The notes beneath the pieces were generated by a model, which was not told the origin of the DNA, made no database searches, and saw only the letters and a list, made by a program, of their open reading frames with translations. A stretch of 64,000 nt of DNA from assembly GCF_010119195.1 (NCBI RefSeq), contig NZ_WRXL01000001.1, forward strand, positions 868,001-932,000, given 5' to 3'. Both the position numbers and the translations under genes were made by a program. Every line of letters begins with the position of its first letter. Position 1 is the stretch's first letter. Origin of the DNA: Haloarcula salina. GTDB lineage: Archaea > Halobacteriota > Halobacteria > Halobacteriales > Haloarculaceae. Below, piece by piece: positions 11,995-20,681 of this stretch.

Positions 11995-12917
11995 TTTCGT
12001 ATCGCCGATGGTGGTTTATCGAACGAAACGAGCGAAACACAGAATCAGTGTCCTGAGCGCCCAGTAGTTTGAAAAACTCGGTTTCAACCGACTTTCGGGG
12101 CGAGCTCGTGAAATGAGATTTCGCACCCACGCGTGCACGAATGAAGTGAAAACGGAGAGCGAGGGCCCGCGCCCGAACCGGTCACTCGACCACCGCCTGA
12201 AAGGCTCCGGTTCCGTTCGGAGATCGGCGTATCCGGACATGAACCCCACTGCGGGACAACCCTGCCGGCGCACGACCGGCGAACATCACGGTCCCGTGTC
12301 TTCTCGCGGCGTGACACCGTCACCGATGAGAGAGGCGTCCGAGTGCAGCCCTATCGCACATCGCGTCTCGGAAGCGATGACCGGGTGGTTCGGTCGGATA
12401 CCGCTCCGTTCGGTTTCGGGTGAATGCGATGTCAGTGGATATCCGAGATTCGGAGACTCAGGTCGAACCGCCCCGTTAGTTTCTGACGGCCGCCACGTTG
12501 ATAGATAGCACACAACATTGCAGTTCGCAGTTCTCGTCCGATGGAGCCAGGCAGTTCCTCATCGAAAGGGAAGCACCGCTTTCGGACCAACCGTGCTCGA
12601 TCACCGCGAGACAGGACTGCCATCAGCGAACGGGCGATCGGGGGCGACATCGGGAAACGGTCGAGAGACTGAGTTCCGATTGTTTCGAAACAGCCAGGAG
12701 TAGCCGTTTCAGAGCGTTTACACCTCGATTGCGCGAGAGAGCGACCCGTGAGGAGGACAGAGCGATATATTTTATTTCGCTATATCAAATCTGGTCGAGT
12801 CGCTCCGAGCCAGAATTCGTCGACGCCCGCAGACTACGGTGGCTCAGTCCGGCGGCTATCGGGACGGCGACCGCGAGAAAATCTGGGACCGGCGTCCGAT
12901 TTCCGGCGAAACGGCCG
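11995..12917. other. Gene-poor segment, possible eroded DNA
   Basis: About 920 bases between uvrC and the iron-binding protein gene with no convincing coding frame. Short open frames exist in all directions, but their translations are basic, Ser/Arg/Cys-rich and unlike the acidic proteins around them. Base composition is locally less GC-rich, with short AT-rich patches. It contains one copy of a 27-base AT-rich motif (12765-12791). A minus-strand peptide near 12016-12130 (WVRNLISRARPESR) has a transposase-end look, but I cannot confirm it. It could be an eroded insertion element or a pseudogene. Confidence 0.5.
12765..12791 (+). repeat. AT-rich 27-base motif, copy 1
   Basis: Begins ATATAT and ends with the core TATTTCGCTATATCAAATC. 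It matches the copy at 20655-20681 (minus strand) at 24 of 27 positions. It lies in a gene-poor stretch of a GC-rich genome. It could be a promoter, a protein binding site or a remnant of a mobile element. Confidence 0.6.
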
Positions 12918-14132
12918 TTAGAGATCGCCGTTGATGATATCCGCGACCCGCTGACGGTCGAACAGCTGTTCGTCGGCTGGAATTTCGGGATAGGGGCCCT
13001 CCCCGTAGGTCGGCCACTGGCCGAACTGCTCCGGATAGAGCTGTTTGGCAGTCATTTCCAGTTGGAAGAGGTTCAGGATCGGACCCTGGTATCTGGCCCC
13101 CTGCGCGTACATCCGGTCGTTCTGCACGGCGGTAATCTCCGCGGCCGCGGGGTCGGATTTGAACGTCTCCCGTCGCTTCGGGAGGCTCGTCCCCGGTTCC
13201 ATTCCGCCGAGGAAGAGAATCACCTCGGGGTCGGCCTCCAGGAGGACCTCGAAGTCGACCGTCGAGTTCGTCTCGATCGCTCCCTCGAAGGCGTCACGGG
13301 GACCGAGCGGGCGGGTGTGCGCGTTCAGGAATCCCGGCTGGTCCATCGTGTAGGCCCAGATCTCGTCGAGGTCCGCGGAGGCGAGCATGACCGCCGTCGG
13401 CCGCTCCGACTCGGCCGGGAGGTCTGCCTCGATGGTCGACAGCAGGTCGTCGTGGATCGCGGCGAGCGCCTGGTACCGCTCGCGCTCCTGGAACGCCTCG
13501 GCCACGAGTTCGAACTGTTCCCACAGCGTGTAATACTCGTAGGACCCTGCCCAGGAGTCCGGCGGTTGCTGGTGGCGGTCGCTCAGGGAGTTCCCGAACC
13601 ACGGAGAGACGTTCTCTGCGATCTCGTCGATGTCCGACTGGCTCCAGGCGTCCTGTTTGACGATCCACGCCGGGTCGGCGAGGTGCACGTCGCTGTCGAG
13701 TTCGTAGAGCTGCTCTTTGCTCGGCTGCCAGGAGGAGTACAGCCCCGACCAGTCGAGCGAGACGCCGGGGAGTCGCTCGACGAACTGGTTCCACAGGCCG
13801 TCGTAGTAGTCCGGCGCGTGCATGGCGGTGACCGAGTCCCCGCGGCCGAGCGCGAACGCCATGTCGGCGTGGTGGGTGAGCCGCGTGAACACGGTCTCCG
13901 GCGGCGACTCGAAGGACACCTCGCCGACCGGCGACATCGACACCGAATACGATTGGTCCGTCTCCGCTGCGGTCTGAGTGGCCTCGGCGTCGGTCGGCGT
14001 GCCGGCCGTCTGCGTCGAGTCCGCGTCACCGGCGCCTTCCGAACCGCTACACCCGGCCAGTAGTCCGCCGCCGACGACGGCTCCGCCGTACGCGAGCCAC
14101 TCGCGCCGCGTCAGTGCTTCGTCCTGTGTCAT
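12918..14132 (-). CDS. Iron-siderophore type ABC transporter substrate-binding lipoprotein
   Basis: This extracytoplasmic binding protein has 404 residues. A twin-arginine signal (R9-R10, TRREWLAYGG) and lipobox LAGC with Cys28 place it anchored outside the membrane by the Tat route. A Thr-rich linker follows, then a periplasmic binding fold with VFTRLTHHADMAFALGRGD and a C-terminal helical domain, resembling FepB/FhuD-type (TroA class III) proteins. No permease or ATPase gene is adjacent, so it is an orphan that must use a transporter encoded elsewhere. A DtxR-type palindrome lies between its TATA element and start codon, indicating iron-dependent repression. Confidence 0.88.
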   Translation of the reverse strand: MTQDEALTRREWLAYGGAVVGGGLLAGCSGSEGAGDADSTQTAGTPTDAEATQTAAETDQSYSVSMSPVGEVSFESPPETVFTRLTHHADMAFALGRGDSVTAMHAPDYYDGLWNQFVERLPGVSLDWSGLYSSWQPSKEQLYELDSDVHLADPAWIVKQDAWSQSDIDEIAENVSPWFGNSLSDRHQQPPDSWAGSYEYYTLWEQFELVAEAFQERERYQALAAIHDDLLSTIEADLPAESERPTAVMLASADLDEIWAYTMDQPGFLNAHTRPLGPRDAFEGAIETNSTVDFEVLLEADPEVILFLGGMEPGTSLPKRRETFKSDPAAAEITAVQNDRMYAQGARYQGPILNLFQLEMTAKQLYPEQFGQWPTYGEGPYPEIPADEQLFDRQRVADIINGDL

Positions 14133-14136
14133 AATT

Positions 14137-14150
14137 TTAGGTTCGCCTAA
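14137..14150. promoter_or_regulatory. DtxR/Idr-type iron operator
   Basis: TTAGGTTCGCCTAA is a perfect 5-4-5 palindrome that matches the core of the DtxR/IdeR consensus and the sites reported for haloarchaeal DtxR-family iron regulators. It sits 5-18 bases upstream of the ATG at 14132. A TATA-like TTTAATGC (14152-14159 on the minus strand) is placed for a leaderless start, so a bound repressor would cover the transcription start. Confidence 0.8.
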
Positions 14151-14296
14151 TGCATTAAACCGGTTTCGGAGTTTCGGCGGGCCTAAATCGGTCGGCCGTC
14201 CGCCCGACGAACCGCGTCGACACGTGACCGTCGGCCGCGGACCGCTCGTCTGTCGTGAACCAAGGCGGTTTCACCGGTCGAACCGTATCGATTGCC

Positions 14297-15226
14297 ATGC
14301 ACGCAGGGCGTCGCCTGTTGCTCGCGATACTCGGCGTCTCGTCGCTCGCGGTGTACCTAGCTGCGGTGTTCGTGGGGTACCGGGTACTCGCAACCGTGTG
14401 GGCGCAGCGACCGTCGGCGGGGACGACGGCGCTCGTCGTGATTGGAACGGCGCTCGCGATGGGGGCGCTGAGCTACTGGGTCGGGACGAGTCAGATCAGG
14501 CGGTCGGTCGACGCGGTCGAACTCCCGCGGTCGCGAGCGCCCGGCGTCTACCGACGGTTCGACACGCTCACCGAGCGGATGGACGTGTCGACGCCGGCGC
14601 TGCTGGTGGCGCGCCTCCCGGTCCCGAACGCCTTCGCGGTCGGCGGGAGCGAGCGAGCGGTCATCGTCGACCGACGGCTGTTCGGGTACCTCTCGGGCGA
14701 CGAACTCGAAGCGCTGCTGGCCCACGAACTCGCCCACCTCGAAACCCACGACGCGTTCGTCCAGACGGTACTCTACAGCCTGCTGCAGAGCGTCGTCGGC
14801 CTGGTCGCCATCGCGGTACTCCCGCTCGTGGCGCTGGCGGGCGGGGTCGCTCGAGCGCTGGCTCTGGTTCGCGGGCGGCCGGAGGCCTGGGCCGGCTCCT
14901 GGTTCGCCGTCGCCCAGCGTCGGGCGCTGCAGTTCGTCGGCCTCCTCGGGTTCGCCATCGCCCTCGTGGCGCTTGCGTACTCTCGGCGGCGCGAGTGGGC
15001 CGCGGACGACCGCGCCGTCGAGGTGACCGGGAAGCCGCTGGCGCTGGCCCGCGCCCTCGGGAAAATCGAGCGGGCGTCGACGCCGGATCTCGGCCCGCTG
15101 ACACCGCTCTACGTCCACGGAACCGAAGACGACGATCTGTCGCATCTCCTGTCGACCCACCCGCCGATGGACGAACGCATCGAACGGTTGCGGTCTCGAG
15201 CCGCAACCGAGGCAAAAAGGGCCTAA
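14297..15226 (+). CDS. M48 family (HtpX-like) membrane zinc metalloprotease
   Basis: This 309-residue membrane protease has two N-terminal transmembrane segments (about 5-30 and 40-60), then a cytoplasmic catalytic domain with zinc motif H143-E-L-A-H147, two further hydrophobic segments (about 160-185 and 210-235) and the third ligand region with REWAADDRAVE. A C-terminal HPP motif (STHPPMDERIERL) is typical of HtpX/M48B. I choose ATG 14297 because it directly precedes the hydrophobic helix; an in-frame ATG at 14255 would add 14 unlikely residues. Role: quality control of membrane proteins, inferred from the family. Confidence 0.9.
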   Translation: MHAGRRLLLAILGVSSLAVYLAAVFVGYRVLATVWAQRPSAGTTALVVIGTALAMGALSYWVGTSQIRRSVDAVELPRSRAPGVYRRFDTLTERMDVSTPALLVARLPVPNAFAVGGSERAVIVDRRLFGYLSGDELEALLAHELAHLETHDAFVQTVLYSLLQSVVGLVAIAVLPLVALAGGVARALALVRGRPEAWAGSWFAVAQRRALQFVGLLGFAIALVALAYSRRREWAADDRAVEVTGKPLALARALGKIERASTPDLGPLTPLYVHGTEDDDLSHLLSTHPPMDERIERLRSRAATEAKRA

Positions 15227-15405
15227 GCGACCATTGAATAGAGGGGATACCGAGATTCAGACGGGTTTCGGACATAGATAACGACGGGTTGGGTGCAAGC
15301 AGACGGAATTACCCCGATATCTCGGAAGACAGACTACGTCCGCGCCCCGTTCGGAATCGAGGTCCGGGCCGAGGAGAGTAACCCCGTAGATAGAGGGTCA
15401 GATGC

Positions 15406-16761
15406 TCAGGGACGGGTCGCGTTCAGCCCCACCTGGAGACCGGCCGTGAAGTCATCGGCGACATCGAGGGCTGTTCCGTTGTCGCGGAGCGTGTTCGTGG
15501 CGACCACGCCGCTCTCGCCCGAGCGAACGCGTATTCCGGCCTCGGTCGCACCGCTGACGGCGTTACCGGTGATCGTGAAGCCGTGGGGACGCTGTTCCCG
15601 GCGCGGTTCGGTGGCGTCGCCGTCGGCCGGGACCGTCCGAGAGAGGATTCCGACGGGGCAGTCGGCGACCTGGTTCCCCGCGATCGTGATGTCGGACGAG
15701 CGCGCCGCCGGCGTCCCGGCGACCTCGTCGCGCAGGTGTGTCTCCTTGTACTCGATCTCGATGCCGGCCTCACCGCCGGGGTCGGGCGCGAACTCGTGCA
15801 GGTCCCGACAGACGTTGCCGACGATCGCGCCCCGCTGGGCCGGCGAGCAGGCGATGAGGCTGTGACCCCCGTCGAAGACCACGTTGCCGAAGACGACGAA
15901 GTGCGAGACGTTGTACGGCGCGATGTTGTTGAACTTCATCCCGGAGACGCGGTTCCCCGCGATGACGACGTCGCTCGACCGGCGGAGGTCCGAATCGCCG
16001 CCCGCCGGCGCGCTGCGGCTGGTGATGCCGTACCAGTTCGGATCGACGACCTCGTTGTCTCGGACGGTCACGTTCGTACACCGCGTGAACGAGATGCCCA
16101 TCTGGAACCCGTTGACCGTCCGCGTGTTCGCGACGAGGAGGCCGTCACAGCCGTCGGCCTGGACGGCCTGATTGTCCAGTTGCGTGCCCGCACCGTCGAA
16201 CTCGACGTCCGTGACGGCGACGTTGTCGCCACGGACCCGGAGCAGGTCGTGCCCCGTCGGCAGCGGGTTCTCCTGTGTATCGGTCGGTGCCGGGTCGTCC
16301 CGGCTGCCGGTCTCCGACGCGACGAAGCGGGTGCCCCGCTGGCCGGTCACCAGTGTGTCGTCGCCCACCGTGGCCGGACCGCCGAACTCGAAGGTGTGCG
16401 CGCTGGCGACGACGGTCCCGCCAGTCTCGCCGAGCTGATCGAAGGCGTGCTGGAACGCGACGTCCGCGGTGTCGTCGGTGGCCAGCGAGACGCCGCCCGT
16501 CGAGCCGTCGACGACGAGGTACGTGCCGGAGCTCCGCCCGGACCCGGTCCCCTGCCCGCGCTCGGCGGCCGGCGTCTCGTTCCGCGTCACGAAGTACACG
16601 TCGCCCGTGCCCGGAATCCCGCCGGCCGCCTGTGCGCGTCCGTCGCCGGACGCGAGCCCGAGACCGGCGGCCGCCCCGATGCTCCCGAGGAGCGACCGAC
16701 GAGTGGTCTGTAGCGATCCCGCGCCGCGCTGGGTGTCGCCTGCCGGAGTGCTGGATGGCAT
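15406..16761 (-). CDS. Tat-exported right-handed parallel beta-helix protein
   Basis: A 451-residue secreted protein. The N terminus has a Tat signal (TTRRSLLGSIGAAAGLGLAS, about residues 19-38) without a clear lipobox. From about residue 110 the chain shows short repeats of the form NxVxG/xxxITxxGNxV with regular Asn and Gly turns (for example VVIAGNRVSGM, ITIAGNQVADC, FTITGNAVSGA), the signature of a right-handed parallel beta-helix as in pectate lyase-like and periplasmic copper-binding (NosD) proteins. Enzymatic activity is not obvious; polysaccharide binding or cleavage, or a structural role, are possible. A TATA-like TATAATAC lies about 35 bases upstream. Confidence 0.85.
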   Translation of the reverse strand: MPSSTPAGDTQRGAGSLQTTRRSLLGSIGAAAGLGLASGDGRAQAAGGIPGTGDVYFVTRNETPAAERGQGTGSGRSSGTYLVVDGSTGGVSLATDDTADVAFQHAFDQLGETGGTVVASAHTFEFGGPATVGDDTLVTGQRGTRFVASETGSRDDPAPTDTQENPLPTGHDLLRVRGDNVAVTDVEFDGAGTQLDNQAVQADGCDGLLVANTRTVNGFQMGISFTRCTNVTVRDNEVVDPNWYGITSRSAPAGGDSDLRRSSDVVIAGNRVSGMKFNNIAPYNVSHFVVFGNVVFDGGHSLIACSPAQRGAIVGNVCRDLHEFAPDPGGEAGIEIEYKETHLRDEVAGTPAARSSDITIAGNQVADCPVGILSRTVPADGDATEPRREQRPHGFTITGNAVSGATEAGIRVRSGESGVVATNTLRDNGTALDVADDFTAGLQVGLNATRP

Positions 16762-16803
16762 TCGATTGAAGGTGTCGGCACACCGATACTGTCGTTTTAT
16801 AAT

Positions 16804-16968
16804 ACTGTTCTGACCGGAACGTACCGGTACGTACGGGAACTAGACACAGCCGACTACCGACGAACGCAATCGGTGGACGCGACTCGACGGGGACTGCGCG
16901 AGGAGAGACGTGAGCGAGGCGTCGCGGTGTTCGACGAAGTCGAGCGTGGCCTCGGATCGGGCGACTGA
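16804..16968 (+). pseudogene. Possible fragment of a small regulator-like gene
   Basis: The frame ending at TGA 16966-16968 translates to about 50 residues (RYVRELDTADYRRT ... VAVFDEVERGLGSGD) with haloarchaeal composition and a heptad-like pattern. There is no ATG; only a late GTG could start it. It may be a broken 3' end of a gene or chance, in the divergent space between the beta-helix gene and ppk. Confidence 0.25.
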
Positions 16969-16981
16969 CCCGACCAGCGGG

Positions 16982-19453
16982 CTATCGCTCCCCGTACAGG
17001 CGTCGAAGCAGGTCCGCAGTGCCGGCCTTCGTCTTCAGATAGCGGCGGTCGCCGTCGGGCGTCCGGACCGCGTACGCGTAGGTGTCGCTGTCCGGGACGT
17101 ACCACCGATCGCCGTAGGTCGACAGCGCCGTCGACCCGCCGTCGGTGACTTCCGGCGATTCTCCGTCCGCTCGCTCGTCCGAGACCGACGCGGCGTGCGG
17201 TACCGAGTCCTCCGGGCACTCACCGACGACGCACAGGTCGCTCTCCAGCGGGTAGTCGCCGGGCATCCCGACCGCGGAGTCCTCGTTGCGACCCGCCTTC
17301 AGCGTCTCGCGCATCAGGACCTCCTGTGCGTTGACGACGCGGTCGCCGTCGTCCGGATAGCGCTGGCGGTAGTCGCCGTCGGCACCCATCTCCCACAGCT
17401 TGCGGTTGTCCGCGAGGACGAGTTCGAGATTGAACCGGAGCTGGCGCTGGACGTCCGGGTCCGTGACCGGCGTGACCGCCTCGACGCGGTAGTCGAGGTT
17501 CCGCGTCATCCAGTCGGCGCTGCCGATGTAGTACTCGGGTTCGCCCCAGTCGTCGCCCTCGCCGGGGTCGGCCCGCGCGCCGTTCTCGAAGTAGAAGATG
17601 CGGGAGTGTTCGAGGAATCGGCCGACGAGGGAGTAGACGGAGACGTTCTCGCTGACTTCGTCGAGGCCGGGCCGGAGCCGGCAGATGTCCCGGACGACGA
17701 GGTCGATATCGACGCCGGCCATCGACGCGCGGTACAGTTCCTCGACGATGGCGGGGTCCTCGAGCCCGTTGACCTTGGCGACGATGCGGGCGGGCCGTCC
17801 GGCCCGGGCGTGCTGGGCCTCGCGGCGGATGTAGCGGGTGAACTCCCGGCGCATCGTGACCGGTGCGATGAGCAGTTCGCGGAACTCCTCGTCGAGCGAG
17901 GGGCCGGTGAAGAAGTTGAACACCTTCGTCAGGTCCCGACCGATGTCCCGGTCGGCTGTCAACAGACCGAGGTCGACGTACCCCTTGGCCGTCTCGGAGT
18001 GATAGTTCCCAGTCCCGATGTGCGAGTACAGTTCGACGCCGTCGTCCTCCTCCCGGACGACGAGCGCGGTCTTGGTGTGGGTCTTGAGGCCGACGGTCCC
18101 GTAGGCGACGTGGATGCCGTTCTCCTCCAGTTTTCGCACCCATTCGAGGTTGTTCTGCTCGTCGAAGCGGGCCTTCAGTTCGACCATCACCGCGACCTGC
18201 TTGCCGTTTTCGGCGGCGTCGATGAGCGACTGGATCACCTGCGAGTCGCTGGCGGTCCGGTAGATGGCCGCTTTCACCGCGAGCACGTTCGGGTCTTCGG
18301 CGGCTGCGGAGAGGAACCGCTGAACCGTGTCCGTGAAGTCGTGGTACGGGTGATGTAGCAGGATATCGTTCGCTCGAATTCGCTCGAAAATGCCGCGCTT
18401 AGCGGCCTCGTCGGGGTTACGGAGCGGACGCGGATTCCGGGTGTCGAGGCGGGGATGCGGCTGTGGGGTCCACTCGTCGAGCGAGAGGTCCGGCCGGTCG
18501 AGCTCGGTCAGTTCCGCGAAGTCGCGGTAGTCCAGCGGCCCGTCGAGGTCGTAGATCTCGCGCTCGTCGAGACCGAGTTGCTCTGTGAGCGTCGACCGGA
18601 TGCGCGGGTCGGCGTCGGCGGAGATCTCCATCCGGACGACCGTCGCGAACCGGCGCTGTTCGAGCACGTCCTCAACCATGTCGATGAGGTCCTCGGCGAC
18701 CTCCTCGTTGCGCCGTACCTCGGCGTTGCGCGTCAGTCGGAACAGCGCCGCGTCGACGATGTCGACGTTGGGTAACAGCAGATCCAGGTTCTCTCGAACG
18801 ACGTCTTCGATCCGGACGTAGCGGGTGTCGTCGCCGACCTGGATCAGCCGCGGCCGGTTCGGCGGGATCTTGATGCGGGTGAACGTCGGGTCGTCGGCGT
18901 CCGACTGGCGCGTGAGGACGGCCAGCGACAGCGATCGATTCGAGATGAACGGGAACGGATGGGCGGGGTCGAAGGACAGCGGCGTCAGCGTCGGCAGCAC
19001 CGAGTCCTCGAAGTACTCGCGCATCGACGCCCGCTCGGCGTCGCTGAGCGCGTCGTAGTCGAGAACGTGGATGCCCGCGTCGGCGAGGGCCGGACGAATC
19101 GCGGTCCGGTAACACCGGGCCTGTGTCTGGAGCATCGGCCGGAGCGTCTCGTGGACTTCGCCCCACTGCTCTCGCGGAGTCCGACCGTCTGGGGCAGTCT
19201 CCGTCACGCCGGCCTCCATCTGCTGTTTGAGGCCGCCGACGCGTTTCATCACGAACTCGTCCAGGTTTCGGGTGACGATCGACAGGAACCGGACCCGTTC
19301 GAGCAGCGGATTGCGTTCGTCGAGCGCCTCGTGGAGCACACGCCGCTGGAAGGCGAGTTCGCTCAGTTCGCGGTTGAGATACAGCGACGAGTCGGTCAGG
19401 TCGACGTCGTCGGGCCGGTAGGCCTCGATGTCCGGGGATTCAGAGCGCTGCAT
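16982..19453 (-). CDS. ppk1: Polyphosphate kinase 1
   Basis: PPK1 transfers the gamma phosphate of ATP to polyphosphate through a phosphohistidine. The 823-residue protein begins with the PPK N domain (LYLNRELSELAFQRRVL, about 24-40), followed by the middle domain with SFDPAHPFPFISNRSLSLA and two PLD-like C domains. The catalytic histidine is His478 in SHIGTGNYH, and LLTADRDIG follows it. The family is usually about 690 residues; here an extra region of about 110 residues follows after residue 700, ending DGDRRYLKTKAGTADLLRRLYG, which looks like a small separate domain. The stop-to-start distance to the upstream metallophosphoesterase is 3 bases, so the two are an operon. Confidence 0.95.
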   Translation of the reverse strand: MQRSESPDIEAYRPDDVDLTDSSLYLNRELSELAFQRRVLHEALDERNPLLERVRFLSIVTRNLDEFVMKRVGGLKQQMEAGVTETAPDGRTPREQWGEVHETLRPMLQTQARCYRTAIRPALADAGIHVLDYDALSDAERASMREYFEDSVLPTLTPLSFDPAHPFPFISNRSLSLAVLTRQSDADDPTFTRIKIPPNRPRLIQVGDDTRYVRIEDVVRENLDLLLPNVDIVDAALFRLTRNAEVRRNEEVAEDLIDMVEDVLEQRRFATVVRMEISADADPRIRSTLTEQLGLDEREIYDLDGPLDYRDFAELTELDRPDLSLDEWTPQPHPRLDTRNPRPLRNPDEAAKRGIFERIRANDILLHHPYHDFTDTVQRFLSAAAEDPNVLAVKAAIYRTASDSQVIQSLIDAAENGKQVAVMVELKARFDEQNNLEWVRKLEENGIHVAYGTVGLKTHTKTALVVREEDDGVELYSHIGTGNYHSETAKGYVDLGLLTADRDIGRDLTKVFNFFTGPSLDEEFRELLIAPVTMRREFTRYIRREAQHARAGRPARIVAKVNGLEDPAIVEELYRASMAGVDIDLVVRDICRLRPGLDEVSENVSVYSLVGRFLEHSRIFYFENGARADPGEGDDWGEPEYYIGSADWMTRNLDYRVEAVTPVTDPDVQRQLRFNLELVLADNRKLWEMGADGDYRQRYPDDGDRVVNAQEVLMRETLKAGRNEDSAVGMPGDYPLESDLCVVGECPEDSVPHAASVSDERADGESPEVTDGGSTALSTYGDRWYVPDSDTYAYAVRTPDGDRRYLKTKAGTADLLRRLYGER

Positions 19454-19456
19454 GGA

Positions 19457-20167
19457 TTAGGAGGAGAGCGGCGCGTTCCGGTCCGGGTCGACGATGCTGT
19501 CTGCCGAGCGGTCCTCGTGGGTCGTCTCGGGCTCGACCGTGACGAACTCGCCCGTCGAGCACCGGTAGGCCGTCAGCTGACCGCCGTAGACGCAGCCGGT
19601 GTCGAGACCGACGGCCGCGGCCGTCTCGAACGGTTCGGAGAGTACCGTGTGACCGAAGAAGACGCGCGGCTGCACCGTCCGCGTCTCGAACCAGTACGGC
19701 CGGTCGTAACTCCCGTCGGGGACGAGCGAGCGCATGTTCAGCAGTTCCGTCAGCCCGTGGTCGACGAGGGGTTTACGGTGGTCGACGCCGCCGTGGACGA
19801 CCAGCGAGTCGTCCCAGGAGATCGCCACGGGCAGCGAAGCGATCCAAGAGAGGTCGTCGTCGGTCAGCGACGCGACGGACTTCCGGCCGTCGACGAGCTT
19901 CTGCTCGTTGTTTCCGCGGACCGTCAGGAAGTTCGACGTGTGGCGCACGCGGTCGACGACGCCCGCGCTGTCGGGCCCCTTCCGAACGAGGTCACCGACG
20001 AAGACCACGAGGTCGTCGTCGGACGGGTCGAGTCGGTCGAGGAGTCGGTCGAGCGTCGGCCGACAGCCGTGGACGTCGCCGACGACGTAGATGTCGTCCC
20101 ACCGACCGCTGTCGATCCGTCGATGCGAGGCGTCGAGTTCGGGATGGAGGCTCGGTGCTGAGGCCAT
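19457..20167 (-). CDS. Metallophosphoesterase (calcineurin-like; PrpE/ApaH type)
   Basis: A 236-residue cytoplasmic phosphoesterase with the binuclear metal motifs in order: GDVHG (30-34), GDLVRKGPDS (about 57), GNNE (about 85), VVHGGVDH (about 124) and GH (about 173), then LDTGCVYGG. The last motif is typical of the bacterial PrpE/ApaH diadenosine tetraphosphatase and phage phosphatase group. It precedes ppk1 by 3 bases and shares its promoter, suggesting a function in polyphosphate or nucleotide phosphate turnover. Upstream, 20203-20235 holds several overlapping TATA-like stretches. Confidence 0.88.
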   Translation of the reverse strand: MASAPSLHPELDASHRRIDSGRWDDIYVVGDVHGCRPTLDRLLDRLDPSDDDLVVFVGDLVRKGPDSAGVVDRVRHTSNFLTVRGNNEQKLVDGRKSVASLTDDDLSWIASLPVAISWDDSLVVHGGVDHRKPLVDHGLTELLNMRSLVPDGSYDRPYWFETRTVQPRVFFGHTVLSEPFETAAAVGLDTGCVYGGQLTAYRCSTGEFVTVEPETTHEDRSADSIVDPDRNAPLSS

Positions 20168-20202
20168 GAGTCAAAAGGGCTGGTAGCCGAACCGACGACG
20201 TT

Positions 20203-20236
20203 CCGTATATAGGGGTTTTATATGAGGAGTATATAG
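20203..20236 (-). promoter_or_regulatory. Promoter region of the metallophosphoesterase-ppk1 operon
   Basis: This block contains three TATA-like stretches in about 35 bases (GTATATAG, TTTATATG and GTATATAG). The nearest is about 36-45 bases from the ATG at 20167. Which one is used cannot be decided by eye. Confidence 0.4.
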
Positions 20237-20385
20237 CGCTACGTTCACGATACCGACGCGGTCGGACGGCCCTGATTCGTCCAGGGAGCAGCGGCGAGTC
20301 GCCAATCGCGGCACTCTATACCGGAATAGAGCACCACGTACCGGTCCTAGAAACGGCTTTCTATCGAGTGACAGTACTCGGGCAT

Positions 20386-20562
20386 ATGCAAGCCAGTGTC
20401 CCACGGCGTGCGACAGAAGATCACCCGAATCCGACACACAGTTGTCCGCTGTGTAACTGCACCGCCAGTAGCCGGGACGACATTTACTGTCACTTGCTGG
20501 TCTCACATCGGAAGAGTACGATCGCAGAGGCGCTGCTCGAAGACATCGAGTGCCGGCGGTAG
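20386..20562 (+). CDS. Small C2H2-type zinc-finger protein
   Basis: A 58-residue protein with one zinc-finger-like unit: C20-x2-C23 and H36-x4-H41 (SCPLCNCTA ... CHLLVSHRKS). It ends in a short helix. Such single-finger proteins with the VSHRKS ending are common in haloarchaea and presumably bind nucleic acid or protein partners. I choose ATG 20386 (MQASVPRR); an ATG at 20368 is in frame. Cys25 and Cys35 are additional cysteines in the finger. Confidence 0.7.
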   Translation: MQASVPRRATEDHPNPTHSCPLCNCTASSRDDIYCHLLVSHRKSTIAEALLEDIECRR

Positions 20563-20654
20563 CTCGGCGGCCGCTCGCGCTCGTCCCGGGCCCGTGTTTT
20601 TGCCCCGATGAGCGGATACCCTCGACTTCGATCGAATTGGATCACGAGTATCTC

Positions 20655-20681
20655 GATTCGATATAGCGAAATACGATATAT
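20655..20681 (-). repeat. AT-rich 27-base motif, copy 2
   Basis: On the minus strand it reads ATATAT, then CG, then TATTTCGCTATATCGAATC, identical to copy 1 at 24 of 27 positions. It lies just inside the gene-poor segment after the zinc-finger gene. Confidence 0.6.

Noticed and set aside
12016-12273. Minus-strand 85-residue peptide in the gene-poor region
   Set aside because: It looks slightly like the end of a transposase but lacks catalytic residues and is too short; mentioned only as a possible relic.
14255-14296. Longer N terminus for the M48 protease
   Set aside because: The extra 14 residues precede an otherwise well-formed N-terminal membrane helix that begins right after ATG 14297, so the shorter start is preferred.
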